Assembly: GCA_963809175.1 (NCBI GenBank)
Contig: CAWEIK010000001.1
Span: 310,001-374,000, forward strand
DNA length: 64,000 nt
Reading direction: 5' to 3'
Source of the DNA: JACCTU01 sp963809175
GTDB lineage: Bacteria > Actinomycetota > Thermoleophilia > Gaiellales > Gaiellaceae
The position numbers and the translations under genes are program-made. Shown piece after piece: positions 17,122 to 26,115 of the stretch. The notes beneath the pieces were generated by a model that searched no databases, was not told the DNA's origin, and saw only the letters and a program-made list of their open reading frames with translations. Numbering within the stretch: the first letter of the stretch is position 1; each line of letters opens with the position of its first letter.

Positions 17122-18477
17122 ATGGAAGTCCCGCAGACGCAATACGCGAAGAGCGGCGACGTGAGCGTCGCGTACCAGGTGCTCGGCGACGGGCCGTTCG
17201 ACCTGGTGCTCGCGCCCGGTTTCGTTTCGAACCTCGAGGCGGCCTGGCAGGAGCCGCTACTCGCCGACTACTACCGCGCGCTCTCGTCGTTCTGCCGGCT
17301 GATCGTCTTCGACAAGCGTGGCACGGGCCTCTCGGACCGCGTCTCCGACATTCCTGACCTCGAGACGCGAATGGACGACGTCCGCGCGATCCTCGACGCC
17401 GTCGGATCAGAGCGCGCGGCAGTTCTCGGCAACTCGGAGGGGGCGGCGCTGGCCGCGCTCTTCGCAGCAACGTACCCGGAGCGAACGCCGGCGCTCGTCC
17501 TCTACGGGACGTTCCTCACCTGGGAGTGGCTGCACCGCGACGTGCCCACGTGGGACCGGGCGGCGCGAGAGCGCGAGATCGAAGACGCGGGACGACTCTG
17601 GGGCACGCCGGAGTACGGCGACGCGCAGGTGCGAAACGACGCGCCGTCGATGGCGGACGACGAGGAGTTCCGATTGCGACATGCGGCGCGGCTACGGCTC
17701 GGGGCCAGCCCCGCCGCCGCGGTCGCGCTGATGCGTACGTCGACGGAGACGGACGCTCGGCCGGTGCTGCCATCGATCCAGGCGCCGACACTGATCCTTC
17801 ATCGCGTGGGCGACCGAAGTTGCAGCGTCCGCAACGCGCGCTACGCGGCGGAGCAGATCCCCGACGCGACGTACGTCGAGCTCCCGGGCGACGACCATCT
17901 CCCCTGGGCCGGCGACTCCGCGACCATCGTTCGCCACGTCGAGCAGTTCCTGACGGGCCTCTGGGAGCGTGGAGCCTGGGACGAGCCGGAACCCGAGCGA
18001 GTGCTCTCGACAGTTCTGTTCACGGACATCGTCGGGTCGACGGAGAAGCTCTCGGAGCTCGGCGACCGCGCCTGGAGCGAGGTCGTCCGCGACCATCACG
18101 CGATCGTGCGCAGAAAGCTTGCGCGCTACCGGGGACGCGAGCTCGACACCGCCGGCGACGGATTCTTCGCGAGCTTCGACGGCCCCGCGCGTGCGATCCG
18201 CTGCGCGCGCGACATCGTCGAGACGGTGCCCGACCTCGGCATCGAAGTCCGCGCCGGTCTCCACACGGGTGAGTGCGAGATCGTCGACGGCAAGGTGGGA
18301 GGCATCGCGGTCCACATCGGCGCGCGCGTCGCCGCCCAGGCAGGCCCGGGCGAGGTGCTCGTTTCCAGCACGGTCAAGGACCTCGTCGCCGGCTCGAAAC
18401 TCGAGTTCGCGGACCGCGGCGCGGCGGAGCTCAAAGGCGTGTCGGGCGAGTGGCGGCTGTTCGCCGTCGTCAGCTAA
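17122..18477 (+). CDS. Alpha/beta-hydrolase fused to class III nucleotide cyclase
   Basis: 451 residues in two domains. Residues 1-285 are an alpha/beta hydrolase with nucleophile elbow GNSEGA (about 103-108), a catalytic acid region (LILHRVGDRS) and a late His (GDDHLPWAGD). Residues about 293-451 are a class III adenylyl/guanylyl cyclase domain: VLFTDIVGSTEKLSELGDRAW (first metal Asp), DTAGDGFFASFDGP (second metal Asp), GLHTGECE and GGIAVHIGARVAAQAGPGEVLVS. Many such fusions exist in actinobacteria, where the hydrolase part is thought to sense a ligand and gate cyclase output. No receptor or membrane helix is present, so it is cytoplasmic. Confidence 0.9.
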   Translation: MEVPQTQYAKSGDVSVAYQVLGDGPFDLVLAPGFVSNLEAAWQEPLLADYYRALSSFCRLIVFDKRGTGLSDRVSDIPDLETRMDDVRAILDAVGSERAAVLGNSEGAALAALFAATYPERTPALVLYGTFLTWEWLHRDVPTWDRAAREREIEDAGRLWGTPEYGDAQVRNDAPSMADDEEFRLRHAARLRLGASPAAAVALMRTSTETDARPVLPSIQAPTLILHRVGDRSCSVRNARYAAEQIPDATYVELPGDDHLPWAGDSATIVRHVEQFLTGLWERGAWDEPEPERVLSTVLFTDIVGSTEKLSELGDRAWSEVVRDHHAIVRRKLARYRGRELDTAGDGFFASFDGPARAIRCARDIVETVPDLGIEVRAGLHTGECEIVDGKVGGIAVHIGARVAAQAGPGEVLVSSTVKDLVAGSKLEFADRGAAELKGVSGEWRLFAVVS

Positions 18478-18497
18478 ACGACGATGCGCTAGTCGAG

Positions 18498-19241
18498 GTG
18501 AGCACCGTGTTGCTGCTTCACGCCGGGATCGCGGACAGCCGAATGTGGGAGCCGCAGGTCGAGGTGCTTCGCGCGGCCGGCTATCGGGTGCTCGCACCTG
18601 ACCTGCGTGGGTTCGGGCAGCGGGAACTGGAGCCTGTGCCGTTCTCGCACGTGCGCGATGTCGAGGCGCTGCTCGACGGCCCGGCCGCTGTCGTCGGCAA
18701 CTCGATGGGCGGCCGGGTGGCTCTCGAGCTGGCGGTGCTCCGGCCGGACCTCGTGGAGCGGCTCGTCCTGATCGCGCCGGGCTTGCCTCGCTGGGAGTGG
18801 TCCGATGAGACGCGCGCGGGCTGGGCGAGGAGGAAGCGGCCTTCGAACGCGGCGACTTCGCGGCGGCAGCCGAGGCGAGCCTGCGTCTGTGGGTCGATGG
18901 GCCGCGCCGCTCCCCGGAGGCGGTCGACGCGGACCTGCGGTCGGCCGTGGGCGCGATGGTGCTCCGCTCCTACGAGCTCCAGCAGCACGCGTGGGAGGCC
19001 GGCGCGGAAGAGGAGGAGCTCGAGCCTCCGGTCAACGATCGGCTCGGTGAGGTCCGCTGCCCGACGCTGGTGCTCGTGGGTGACGAAGACGTGTCGGACA
19101 TGCACGGCGATCGCCGCCCACGTTGCCGACTCCGTCAGCGGCGCCCGACTCGTGACGGTGTCCGGGGCGGCGCACCTACCGAGCCTCGAACGAGCAGACG
19201 AGGTCAACGCGCTCCTGCTCGAGTTTCTGCGCGAACGCTAG
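18498..19241 (+). CDS. Alpha/beta-hydrolase (two compensating frame breaks)
   Basis: About 247 residues from GTG 18498 (GTG 18507 is an alternative, preceded by GAGGTGAG). N-terminal part: STVLLLHAGIADSRMWEPQ (oxyanion strand), VLAPDLRGFGQ and VVGNSMGGRVALELA (nucleophile Ser elbow). The frame changes near 18823, and the middle reads VGAMVLRSYELQQHAWEA and RLGEVRCPTLVLVGDEDVSDMH (catalytic Asp). It returns near 19108 to AAHVADSVSGARLVTVSGAAHLPSLERADEVNALLLEFL, with the catalytic His in GAAHLPSLE. All catalytic elements survive, so indel errors are likelier than decay. Substrate unknown. Confidence 0.75.
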   Translation: MSTVLLLHAGIADSRMWEPQVEVLRAAGYRVLAPDLRGFGQRELEPVPFSHVRDVEALLDGPAAVVGNSMGGRVALELAVLRPDLVERLVLIAPGLPRWEWSDETRAGWARRKRPSNAATSRRQPRRACVCGSMGRAAPRRRSTRTCGRPWARWCSAPTSSSSTRGRPARKRRSSSLRSTIGSVRSAARRWCSWVTKTCRTCTAIAAHVADSVSGARLVTVSGAAHLPSLERADEVNALLLEFLRER

Positions 19242-19310
19242 GGAGGGCAACGGGATCAGCTGAAGCCGACTGACCGAGTCGCCTCCGAGCAGGAGGATGC
19301 CGATCAGGCC

Positions 19311-19592
19311 TCAGCGATCGTCGGCGATGTCCTCGTAGCCCGCGAGACAGCCCTCGTAGAAGTCGCGCCGCTCGTCGTCCGTCTCCATGCCCTCCAGCCC
19401 CGCGCCTTGGCGGACGTCACCGCACTTCTCCTGCGGTGTCCCGCTCTTGAACAGCGCCACGCCGACGGAACGGCCCGTCTTGTACGCCTGCGACTCGCGG
19501 CCGACAAGCGCGGCGGTGACTCCGACCACGCGACAGCGACGATCGCCGCAACGACGATGAGTACTCGCCTGTCGACACGCCGTTGCCTCCAT
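19311..19592 (-). CDS. Small membrane-anchored hypothetical protein (frame breaks)
   Basis: About 93 residues can be pieced together. The start is ATG 19592 (MEAT), followed after a frame change by VDRRVLIVVAAIVAVA, a single membrane helix. After a second change near 19530 it reads TAALVGRESQAYKTGRSVGVA, then EKCGDVRQGAGLEG, MET and DERRDFYEGCLAGYEDI. The two Cys and the membrane anchor suggest a small secreted or membrane protein. Not recognised; low confidence because two corrections are needed. Confidence 0.35.
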   Translation of the reverse strand: MEATACRQASTHRRCGDRRCRVVGVTAALVGRESQAYKTGRSVGVALFKSGTPQEKCGDVRQGAGLEGMETDDERRDFYEGCLAGYEDIADDR

Positions 19593-19764
19593 CGGCTCGC
19601 AGCATGCAGAGACCATAGAACTGCCGGCCCGCCGAGCCGAATAGGGCTTACCCTCGACACACGGAACGCGTCCGGGTCCGCGTGCAGAATCGTTGCGTCC
19701 TGAGACGAGCATCTGCTCGCACATGTTGCCTGTGGCAGCAAAACGACCGGCCTAGACTCGGCGC

Positions 19765-20647
19765 ATGAGCCCCACGAGCGAGCGCGTGCCGCTCGCGGCC
19801 TTCTTCGCCGGCGCGATCCTCGCCGGAGGGAACGGCGTCGGTGTCCGGTTCAGCAACCGTGAGCTCGAGCCGTTCTGGGGAGCCGGCTTCCGCTTCGCGC
19901 TCGCGGCGGCGCTCCTGCTGGCGGTGATGGCCGTGCTCAGGCTCTCCCATCCCGCGCGGAGAAGCCCTGGCCGGCGCGATCGTCTTCGGGGCGCTGAACT
20001 TCGGCGGCGCGTTCGCCCTCGCCTACTACGCGCTCGTTCGGATTCACGCCGGGTTCGGCAGCTTCTGCTCGCGTTGGTGCCGCTCGCGACGCTGCTCCTC
20101 GCCGTGCTGCAGCGGCAGGAGCGACTCCGCGTCGCAGCTCTCGGCGGCGCGCTCGTCGCGCTCGCGGGGATCGCGATCATGTCGCGCGAGGCGCTTCGCG
20201 GAACGGTTCCCCTGCTCTCCGTGCTGGCCGCCGTGGGCAGCGCGCTCTGCTTCGCGCAGGCGGCCGTCGTCGTTCGGCGGTTTCCTCCGGTTCACCCCGT
20301 GACGCTGAACGCCGTCGGCATGGCGGCGGCGCGCTGCGTCCTCGTCGTCGCGTCGATCATTGCCGGCGAGCAGATCGAGCTTCCGGACCGCACAGCCACG
20401 TGGTTGGCGATCGCGTACCTGGTCGTGGCGGGATCCGCGCTCGTCTTCGTGCTGTACCTGGTCGTGCTCCGGTACTCGGGAGGCCTCCCGCGCGGCCTAC
20501 ACGTTCGTCGTCATCCCCGTGGTCACGCTCATCCTGTCCGCGTGGCTGGACGACGAGCCGATCGGCGTTGGGCTGTTGCTCGGTGGGTCGCTGGTGCTCG
20601 CGGGCGTCTATATCGGTGCGCTGCGTCGCGCACGCTCAGCGAGCTAG
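19765..20647 (+). CDS. EamA/DMT-family transporter (frame breaks)
   Basis: About 293 residues with nine or ten membrane helices, the drug/metabolite transporter superfamily. Visible segments: LAAFFAGAILAGGNGVGVRFSN, FWGAGFRFALAAALLLAVMAV, LLLALVPLATLLLAVLQRQE, ALVALAGIAIMSREAL, and the second EamA repeat from LLSVLAAVGSALCFAQAAVVV to AYTFVVIPVVTLILSAWL and GVGLLLGGSLVLAGVYIGA. The frame leaves and returns between about 19965 and 20050 and changes again near 20490. Substrate unknown. Probably an exporter of a small metabolite. Confidence 0.75.
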
Positions 20648-20668
20648 CGCCCGCTCGAAGCGCAGCTC

Positions 20669-21031
20669 CTACGTCGAGAACGTCTGATCGATCGCGACCT
20701 CGTAAATGTCCGCGCTCTCGCGTCTGCCGCCGCCATCGCCGGGCGACATCGCGTCGAACAGCCTGTCGACGCCGCGCGCGTCTTCTTCGGTCTCACAGAA
20801 GAGCACCATCGCCGAGCTGCCCTTCTCCGCGTCCGCGAGCACGATCGTTCGCTTGATCGCCCCCAGCAGCCTCGCGACCTCGTCGCGCTCGAACTGGCCT
20901 TTCACCTGCTCGGCCATCTGGTCGATCGACTCGTCCGAGAGGCCACGCTGCATCTGGTCGCGCATCTCGCCGAGCTCCTGCTTCAGCTTTGCCGGCTCCG
21001 AGCCTTCGAACCGTGTCACGCGTGCGTACAT
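20669..21031 (-). CDS. Small ABM-like hypothetical protein
   Basis: 120 residues from ATG 21031, with GAAAGGAG at good spacing. MYARVTRFEGSEPAKLKQELGEMRD at the start and SSAMVLFCETEEDARGVDRLFDAM later resemble the alternating strand-helix pattern of dimeric alpha/beta-barrel (antibiotic biosynthesis monooxygenase-like) domains, with a helical insert between. No catalytic residues can be assigned. Convergent with the EamA gene. Confidence 0.6.
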   Translation of the reverse strand: MYARVTRFEGSEPAKLKQELGEMRDQMQRGLSDESIDQMAEQVKGQFERDEVARLLGAIKRTIVLADAEKGSSAMVLFCETEEDARGVDRLFDAMSPGDGGGRRESADIYEVAIDQTFST

Positions 21032-21170
21032 CGTCGCTCCTTTCGCTTCAGCGCCGATACGGCGAAGCGCTTCATCGGAAGGTATCCGTAAGAGCGTCAG
21101 CGGCATGCATTCGGGCGCCAGGTCGTGCAGCGAGGCACCGACCTGACCGGCTTCGCCGTTCCGAAGCTGG

Positions 21171-21396
21171 CTAGCTCTCCCAGTCGCCGTAGAGCGAGTC
21201 GTGGAGATAGCCCTTGGTCTGCCAGATGGGTGGGACGGTCCCCCCGGGCGTCCCTGCCATGCGCACGAGCGAACGTGTGCCGTCCACACCGACCCACTCG
21301 GCGACCATCGACCCAGCCGACGAGCAGCGCGCCCTCGAGCTTCTCGTTGTACTCCGCGCTCGCTTCGATTGCCTGGTGGATCGTTTCCTCGCCCAT
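21171..21396 (-). CDS. Small hypothetical protein (frame break)
   Basis: About 74 residues: MGEETIHQAIEASAEYNEKLEGALLVGW from ATG 21396, a frame change near 21312, then SMVAEWVGVDGTRSLVRMAG and TPGGTVPPIWQTKGYLHDSLYGDWES. The sequence is protein-like in both parts and the join is clean, but I do not recognise the family. Confidence 0.45.
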
Positions 21397-21441
21397 CTAC
21401 CGATCGTAGATCGGACGTCGGCGAGCAGACGCTTGAGCACA

Positions 21442-21469
21442 GAGAGAGGCCCCGAACGGGGCCTCTCTC
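21442..21469. terminator. Strong hairpin terminator
   Basis: A 12-bp perfect stem, GAGAGAGGCCCC paired with GGGGCCTCTCTC, with loop GAAC. It lies between two minus-strand small genes and would end transcription of the one at 21493-21709. Confidence 0.75.
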
Positions 21470-21492
21470 ACGTCGCGTAGCCGCCGACGCGG

Positions 21493-21709
21493 CTAGACGC
21501 GGCTGACGAGCTGCTTGAGCTGCTGCTCGATCTGATCCTTCGGCTGACCAGTCTTCTGCTCGATCGTGGACACCAGCTGATCCGGATTGCTCTGCGCCTT
21601 GCGTCAGCTCCTGCTCCGGCACATCCGGAGAACGCCTGCTGAATCTGCGGCTATGATCTGCTCGGAGAGTTCTGCTGGAACTGTTGCTTGGTCGTGCTGC
21701 GTCGAGCAT
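21493..21709 (-). CDS. Small Gln-rich hypothetical protein (multiple frame breaks)
   Basis: The last part reads SNPDQLVSTIEQKTGQPKD and QIEQQLKQLVSRV to the TAG at 21493-21495. Upstream, other frames give TKQQFQQNS, AELSEQIIA and PEQELTQGAEQS, which look like pieces of one short Gln-rich helical protein of about 70 residues. At least two frame corrections are needed and the start (ATG 21709 used) is a guess. It may be a genuinely decayed gene. Confidence 0.3.
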
Positions 21710-21824
21710 GCGACGCGCTTACACTGTTGCTTTCGATGTAGGCATACCGCGAGCTCGTGACCCGAAAACGAATCCTGCTCCAGCAGGCGTTTTGCGGAAT
21801 CGGCGCGCTTAGCGAAGCGCGGGC

Positions 21825-23166
21825 TCAGCTGAAGCCGAACAGCAGCGGCAGGACGACCACGACCGCGGCGGCCCACAGGGCGAACACGGGCAGGTAGGTC
21901 GTCTGCCAGCGCTCGAGCCGGTGGAGCCTGCTGCGCCCGGTGAGGAACCGCGCCGAGAGCCACGCGGCCCCGGCCAGGTTCACGAGCAGGACGAGGTTGA
22001 GGCCGAGCGCTGCCGTTCGGTTCGGGGTGAACCCGAGGTCGCCGATCCGGGCGATCATCGAGCCGAGCACCATCACGTCGAGCACGAGCGCGCTGACGAC
22101 GGCGACCAGCTGGATGCGGTCCATCCAGCCCGGCGACTCCGACGGGTCGCGCGCGGACATCCCGTACAGGACGAGCGCGAGCACGACGACCAGCAGCGCG
22201 TCGAAGACGCTGACGAGGTCGCGGTCGAACGCGTCGCCGAGCCCGGTCGCGGCGTAGGTGACGGCGGCGGCGACCAGCATCACCGCGAACAGCGGCGTGA
22301 AGAGCATCGTGAGCACCGGCGCCATGTTCTCCACGACCCGCTGCTTCGACTCGACGAGCCACGCGGCCACGACCACGGCGCCGGCGGCGCCCGACGGAAT
22401 CACCCACTCGAAGACGCGCTCGACGTCGACGCCCGTCGGCTCGAGGATCGCCGCGGTCAGCCCCATGAGCACGCCGCCGCCGAGCGCGATCAGCACGTAG
22501 TAGATGAACCACTCGCCCGTGAAGCGGACGAAGTCCATGCGCCGCTCGTGCGATCGGAGCGTGCCGCCCATGTACGGGTACGCGACGACGAACCAGAGCA
22601 CGACGGGCAGGTGGAGCGCGACGAGCGTCTCGGTCGTCGAGTCCGCGTCCCACGGATAGAGGTTGACCACGAGCGCGGCGAGCGCGAACGGCACCGCGGT
22701 CAGCACCCAGCCGCGCGCGTCGAGCTCCCGCCGCCGCGCGAAGTACGCCGGCGAGGAACGGCAACACGAACAGGCTGACGTTTCGAAGCAGCCAGTACGG
22801 CTCCTCGTCGGGGAAGCCCGCGGCGAGGCGCGCGATCTGGAGCGCGACGGCCGCGGCGAGGCCGAACAGGAACGCCTCGAGCCAGCCGCCCATCGCGCGC
22901 GCGGGCTCGTCGCCGCCGCTCAGGACGAGCTGCTTCCAGAGCCGGCCGCTGTGCTCGCGCGCGAACTCGCGGGACAGCGCGTCGAGGTCGCCCATCCGCT
23001 TCACGGCGACGAGGAACGCCTCGTCGTCCGCGAGGCCGGCCTCGTTCAGCTCGGCGATCTGGCCGCGAAGGTGGTCCTCGAGCTCGTCGACGTCGCGGCC
23101 GTTCACGCCGGGCGCGCCCGCGACGTACGCGCGCCACTCTGCGATCTGCGACTCCACGCTCTCCAT
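21825..23166 (-). CDS. PadR-associated membrane protein with HAAS/DUF1700-like N-terminus (frame break)
   Basis: About 447 residues. The N-terminus (SQIAEWRAYVAGAPG, then VDELEDHLRGQIAELNEAGLADDEAFLVAVKRMG) is the small helical domain usually found downstream of PadR regulators. Ten or so membrane helices follow (WLEAFLFGLAAAVALQIARL; VLWFVVAYPYMGG; FIYYVLIALGGGVLMGLTAAIL; VFDALLVVVLALVLYGM; AAALGLNLVLLVNLAGAAWLS). The frame changes near 22745-22755. Its ATG overlaps the TGA of padR (23164-23168), so the pair is translationally coupled; membrane signalling or stress sensing is inferred only. Confidence 0.75.
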
Positions 23167-23507
23167 CACGCCTCCACCGCCGCCAGCCGCCAGACGTCGT
23201 TCAGCGCGCGCGTCACGGTCTCCCACTGCCGCTGCTGGTCCGCGAGCGCGGCGCGCCCGTCCTTGGTGATCACGTAGTACCTGCGGCGTCGCCCTTCCGG
23301 CGGCGTCCGCCAGTCCGTCTTCACGTGCCCGAGCCGCTCGAGGCGGTGGAGCAGCGGGTAGAGCATCCCGTCGGTCCACTCGAGCTCGCCGCCCGAGAGC
23401 GCGCGCACGCGCTTGAGGATCGCGTAGCCGTAGCTCTCATCCTCCGCCAGGATCGAGAGCACGAGCGGGGTCGCCGAGGCCGCGACGAGGTCCTTGTCGA
23501 TGTGCAT
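23166..23507 (-). CDS. PadR-family transcriptional repressor
   Basis: 113 residues starting MHIDKDLVAASATPLVLSILAEDESYGYAILKRV, the typical PadR winged helix, then DGMLYPLLHRLERLGHVKTDW and the wing PPEGRRRRYYVITKDGRAAL. ATG 23507 is chosen because PadR proteins usually begin just before this DKDLV segment; a GTG at 23531 would add eight residues but lies inside the operator. The gene is coupled to the HAAS-type membrane protein, and the inverted repeat at 23506-23541 suggests autorepression. Confidence 0.88.
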   Translation of the reverse strand: MHIDKDLVAASATPLVLSILAEDESYGYAILKRVRALSGGELEWTDGMLYPLLHRLERLGHVKTDWRTPPEGRRRRYYVITKDGRAALADQQRQWETVTRALNDVWRLAAVEA

Positions 23508-23545
23508 ACCTCGCGATACTATACATAGCACCGCGAGGTATACAA
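23506..23545 (-). promoter_or_regulatory. PadR promoter/operator
   Basis: Perfect 10-bp inverted repeat ATACCTCGCG (23506-23515) / CGCGAGGTAT (23532-23541) with a 16-bp spacer that itself holds the palindrome CTATACATAG (23519-23528). On the minus strand TTGTAT (23545-23540) and TATAGT lie 16 bp apart inside this element, so a dimer bound here would cover the -10 and -35 of padR. Confidence 0.6.
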
Positions 23546-23550
23546 GTCGC

Positions 23551-23928
23551 TCAGCCGCCGATCGCCGCCATGTTCTGCTCGACGACCTCGAGCGTCTGCT
23601 GGAGCTCCTTCGACGGGCTGAACTCGACGACCTCGGACCCTGCGTACAGGTAGGGGAGGTGCCCCGGCGGCGCGTAGTACGCGTCCCCGGCCTCGTAGAT
23701 CTCCTCGCGTCCGTCGCCGAACGTGAACTTCACCTTCCCCTTCACGACGTAGCCCATGTGCGGGCACTGACACCGGTCGTCGGGCAGGCCCGCGAAGAGC
23801 GGCGCCAGGTCGGCGTCGGCGGTGTACGTCTCGAACCCCACGGTGTACGGCCCGAAGTCCTCGAAGTGGCCCTCGTACCCTTCGAGCTCGATCGACTCGG
23901 ATGCCGTCGTCTTGGATGCCTTGGCCAT
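23551..23928 (-). CDS. Cupin-domain protein
   Basis: 125 residues. A small beta-barrel cupin is visible: RCQCPHMGYVVKGKVKFTFGDGREEIYEAGDAYYAPPGHLPYLYAGSEVVEF. The first motif His-x-Gly is present (HMGYVVKG), and the second motif has PPGHLP, so one His per motif is available for a metal. It lies 16 bp downstream of the SnoaL-like gene on the same strand and probably shares its transcript. The substrate is unknown; a regulatory or binding role is as likely as dioxygenase activity. Confidence 0.75.
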   Translation of the reverse strand: MAKASKTTASESIELEGYEGHFEDFGPYTVGFETYTADADLAPLFAGLPDDRCQCPHMGYVVKGKVKFTFGDGREEIYEAGDAYYAPPGHLPYLYAGSEVVEFSPSKELQQTLEVVEQNMAAIGG

Positions 23929-23944
23929 CGGATCTCCTTTCGGG

Positions 23945-24337
23945 CTAGGCCGTCGCCGGCACGGGCTCTTCGGTGAGCTGGCGCATCAGTCCGGCGACGT
24001 TCGTCATGCACCAGTAGCCGGCGAACCTGCCGTCGGCGATCCGGAACACCTCGGCGCACTCCGCGGCGACATGGCGTCCCGTCGGCGGGATCCCCTTGTA
24101 CTCGCCGTCGTGCGTCCCGGTCAACGTCGAGCGCAGGAACACGCGGTCGCCCTCGGCGATGAGCTCGTCGAGCGACACGTGCATGTCGGGGAACGCCTCG
24201 AAGTAGCGGAAGCACCCGCCCCTCACGCCCTCGACCATGCGCTCGTCCGCGAAGAACTCCTCGACGGCGTCGAGGTCGCGTCCGTTGATGACGCGCGCGT
24301 AGTAGTCGCGGACGATCTCCTTGTTCTGCTCGGACAT
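23945..24337 (-). CDS. SnoaL-like (NTF2 fold) protein
   Basis: 130 residues: NKEIVRDYYARVINGRDLDAVEEFFAD, then GCFRYFEAFPDMHVSLDELIAEGDRVFLRSTLTGTHDGEYKGIPPTGRHVAAECAEVFRIADGRFAGYWCM. This is the pattern of SnoaL-type polyketide-cyclase-like proteins (PDM-x-V, GTH-x-G-x-GIPPTG). Most such stand-alone proteins in actinobacteria have no known substrate. First gene of a two-gene unit with the cupin. Confidence 0.82.
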   Translation of the reverse strand: MSEQNKEIVRDYYARVINGRDLDAVEEFFADERMVEGVRGGCFRYFEAFPDMHVSLDELIAEGDRVFLRSTLTGTHDGEYKGIPPTGRHVAAECAEVFRIADGRFAGYWCMTNVAGLMRQLTEEPVPATA

Positions 24338-24406
24338 TCCGTCCTCCTTTCTCCTTGACCGCCGGAGCTTCGCGCGGTGGCGGCGCGGCCGGTAGGGGGA
24401 TCTCCC

Positions 24407-26056
24407 CTATTCGGCCCCGAGATTCCGCGTGGCGTACGCCACGGCCTCGGCACGCGAGCTCACGCCGAGCTTCCCGTAGATCCGACTGACGTGGTGCTCC
24501 GCGGTCTTCGGGCTGATGAACAGCCGCTCGGCGATCTCGCGGTTGGAGAGGCCGTCGCCGAGGAGCCCGAGCACCTCGCGTTCGCGCCGGCTCAGGAGGC
24601 CTGCGGCCCGCGGCCCGGCTCGACCCTTCGCGCCCAGCGAGCGCATCAGCGCGGCGGCGGCGTCGGCGTCGCGCAGCGCGCCGAGCGCTTCGAGCTCGGT
24701 GCGCGCGTGCCTTGCCGTGTCGACGGCGATCTCCGGCGAGGGCACGGCGAGCGCGCGGGCCAGCTCGAGGCGCGTCCGGGCCGCGTCCAGACGCGCGCCG
24801 AGCGCGGCGAAACGGTTCACCGCCGCGAGCAGGAGGTCGGCCGCGTCCGCGCGACCCTCGGCGAAGGCGATTCGGCCACGGGACGCCGTCGCGAGCGCCT
24901 CGACGCGCTCCCGCCCTCGGACCTCGGCGATCTCCTCCAGCGCGGAAGCCGCCGCCGTCGCACCGTCGAGACGGCCCTCGAGCAGGCGCGCCTCGACGAG
25001 CTGCGCGAGGAGCGGCGCGGCGAGCAGGTTCGTCCACCCGAGCTCGTCGAGCCGGCGCGCCAGGAGCGCCGACGCAGCGGCGGGCTCACCGCGGGCGATG
25101 CGCACGGCGACCCGGGCGCGCAGGGCCTCGGGCTCCGCCTCGAGCCCGTCGAGCAGCTGCTCGGCCTCGTCGAAGCGGCCCTGGAGCACGCGAATCTCCG
25201 CCAGGCGAGCGGAAGGAGGGATGCAGCGTGAGCGCTGGCCCGCCGCGGTGAGCTCACGCACCGCGAGCTCGAGCTCCTCCTCGGCGGAGTCGATCCGTCC
25301 GTTCGCCGCGTAGACGTCCGCACAGCACGTCCGACAGAACGCGAGCAGCGTCACGTGGTCGTGTGCTCGGACGAAGTCGTCGAGGACGGCGCTCCACTGC
25401 TGCGGACGCTCGCTGTCTCCGGCGCGCTCGCAGGCGAGCATCAGGGTGCAGCAGATGTCCGCGAACGTCTCGAGCGTGGCGGGCTCACCGCTCGTCGCCG
25501 CCGCCATCGCCTCGTCGAGCCGAGCGAGGCCGCGATCGGACTCTCCCAGCGACACCTCCGCGAGGCCGAGCTGCGCCAGCGCACGGAGCTCGAGGTCCAG
25601 GTCGCCGGTGACGAGGGCGACGTCGAGCGCCGCGGAGGCGAACGACGCGGCCTCCCCCGGGTCGCGCACCCCTTCGGAGCGTGTCAGGTCGAGCCAGCCC
25701 GCCTCGGCGCCCGGAGCCACGTCACGCAAGAGGCGCTCCGCCCGTGCGAGCCAGCCCCGCGATGCGGCGTCGTTGTCGAACGCGAGCAGGTACTCGCGCG
25801 AGAGCCAGAGCGCGATGCGCGCCGCGCGCGCGAGGTCTCCGTCCCGCCGGAACCCCGCATAGGCGCGCTCTCGGTGGACGACCGCGCCGCGTTCGTCCCG
25901 GAGCCACCACAGCGCGCGGCCGAGCCCGTCGAGCGCCTCGGCGGAGTCGGTCAGGTCGAGCGCTTCCTGAAATGCGGCTCGCGCGTCGCTCCAGCGGCCG
26001 GCCACGAGCGACTCGTACCCGCGACCGAGGGCCTCGTCCGTGGCGGTCGTCGACAC
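24407..26056 (-). CDS. LuxR-family regulator with TPR-like N-terminus
   Basis: 549 residues. Residues about 1-460 are Ala-rich helical repeats of TPR type (LGRGYESLVAGRWSDARAAFQEALDL, ALDGLGRALWWLRDERGAV, LDLELRALAQLGLAEVSLGE). The last ~65 form a LuxR/GerE helix-turn-helix (LLSRREREVLGLLGDGLSNREIAERLFISPKTAEHHV). No NACHT/AAA ATP-binding motif is present, so this is the ATPase-less relative of the MalT/LAL class. Start is GTG 26056. Divergent from the RibD-like gene, with a ~60-bp shared promoter region; the target genes are unknown. Confidence 0.85.
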   Translation of the reverse strand: MSTTATDEALGRGYESLVAGRWSDARAAFQEALDLTDSAEALDGLGRALWWLRDERGAVVHRERAYAGFRRDGDLARAARIALWLSREYLLAFDNDAASRGWLARAERLLRDVAPGAEAGWLDLTRSEGVRDPGEAASFASAALDVALVTGDLDLELRALAQLGLAEVSLGESDRGLARLDEAMAAATSGEPATLETFADICCTLMLACERAGDSERPQQWSAVLDDFVRAHDHVTLLAFCRTCCADVYAANGRIDSAEEELELAVRELTAAGQRSRCIPPSARLAEIRVLQGRFDEAEQLLDGLEAEPEALRARVAVRIARGEPAAASALLARRLDELGWTNLLAAPLLAQLVEARLLEGRLDGATAAASALEEIAEVRGRERVEALATASRGRIAFAEGRADAADLLLAAVNRFAALGARLDAARTRLELARALAVPSPEIAVDTARHARTELEALGALRDADAAAALMRSLGAKGRAGPRAAGLLSRREREVLGLLGDGLSNREIAERLFISPKTAEHHVSRIYGKLGVSSRAEAVAYATRNLGAE

Positions 26057-26115
26057 CCGCTCATCGTGGCACTCAGAGTGTTCTCCTGTCTAATCGGGCG
26101 AACAGAGGAGGCGAG

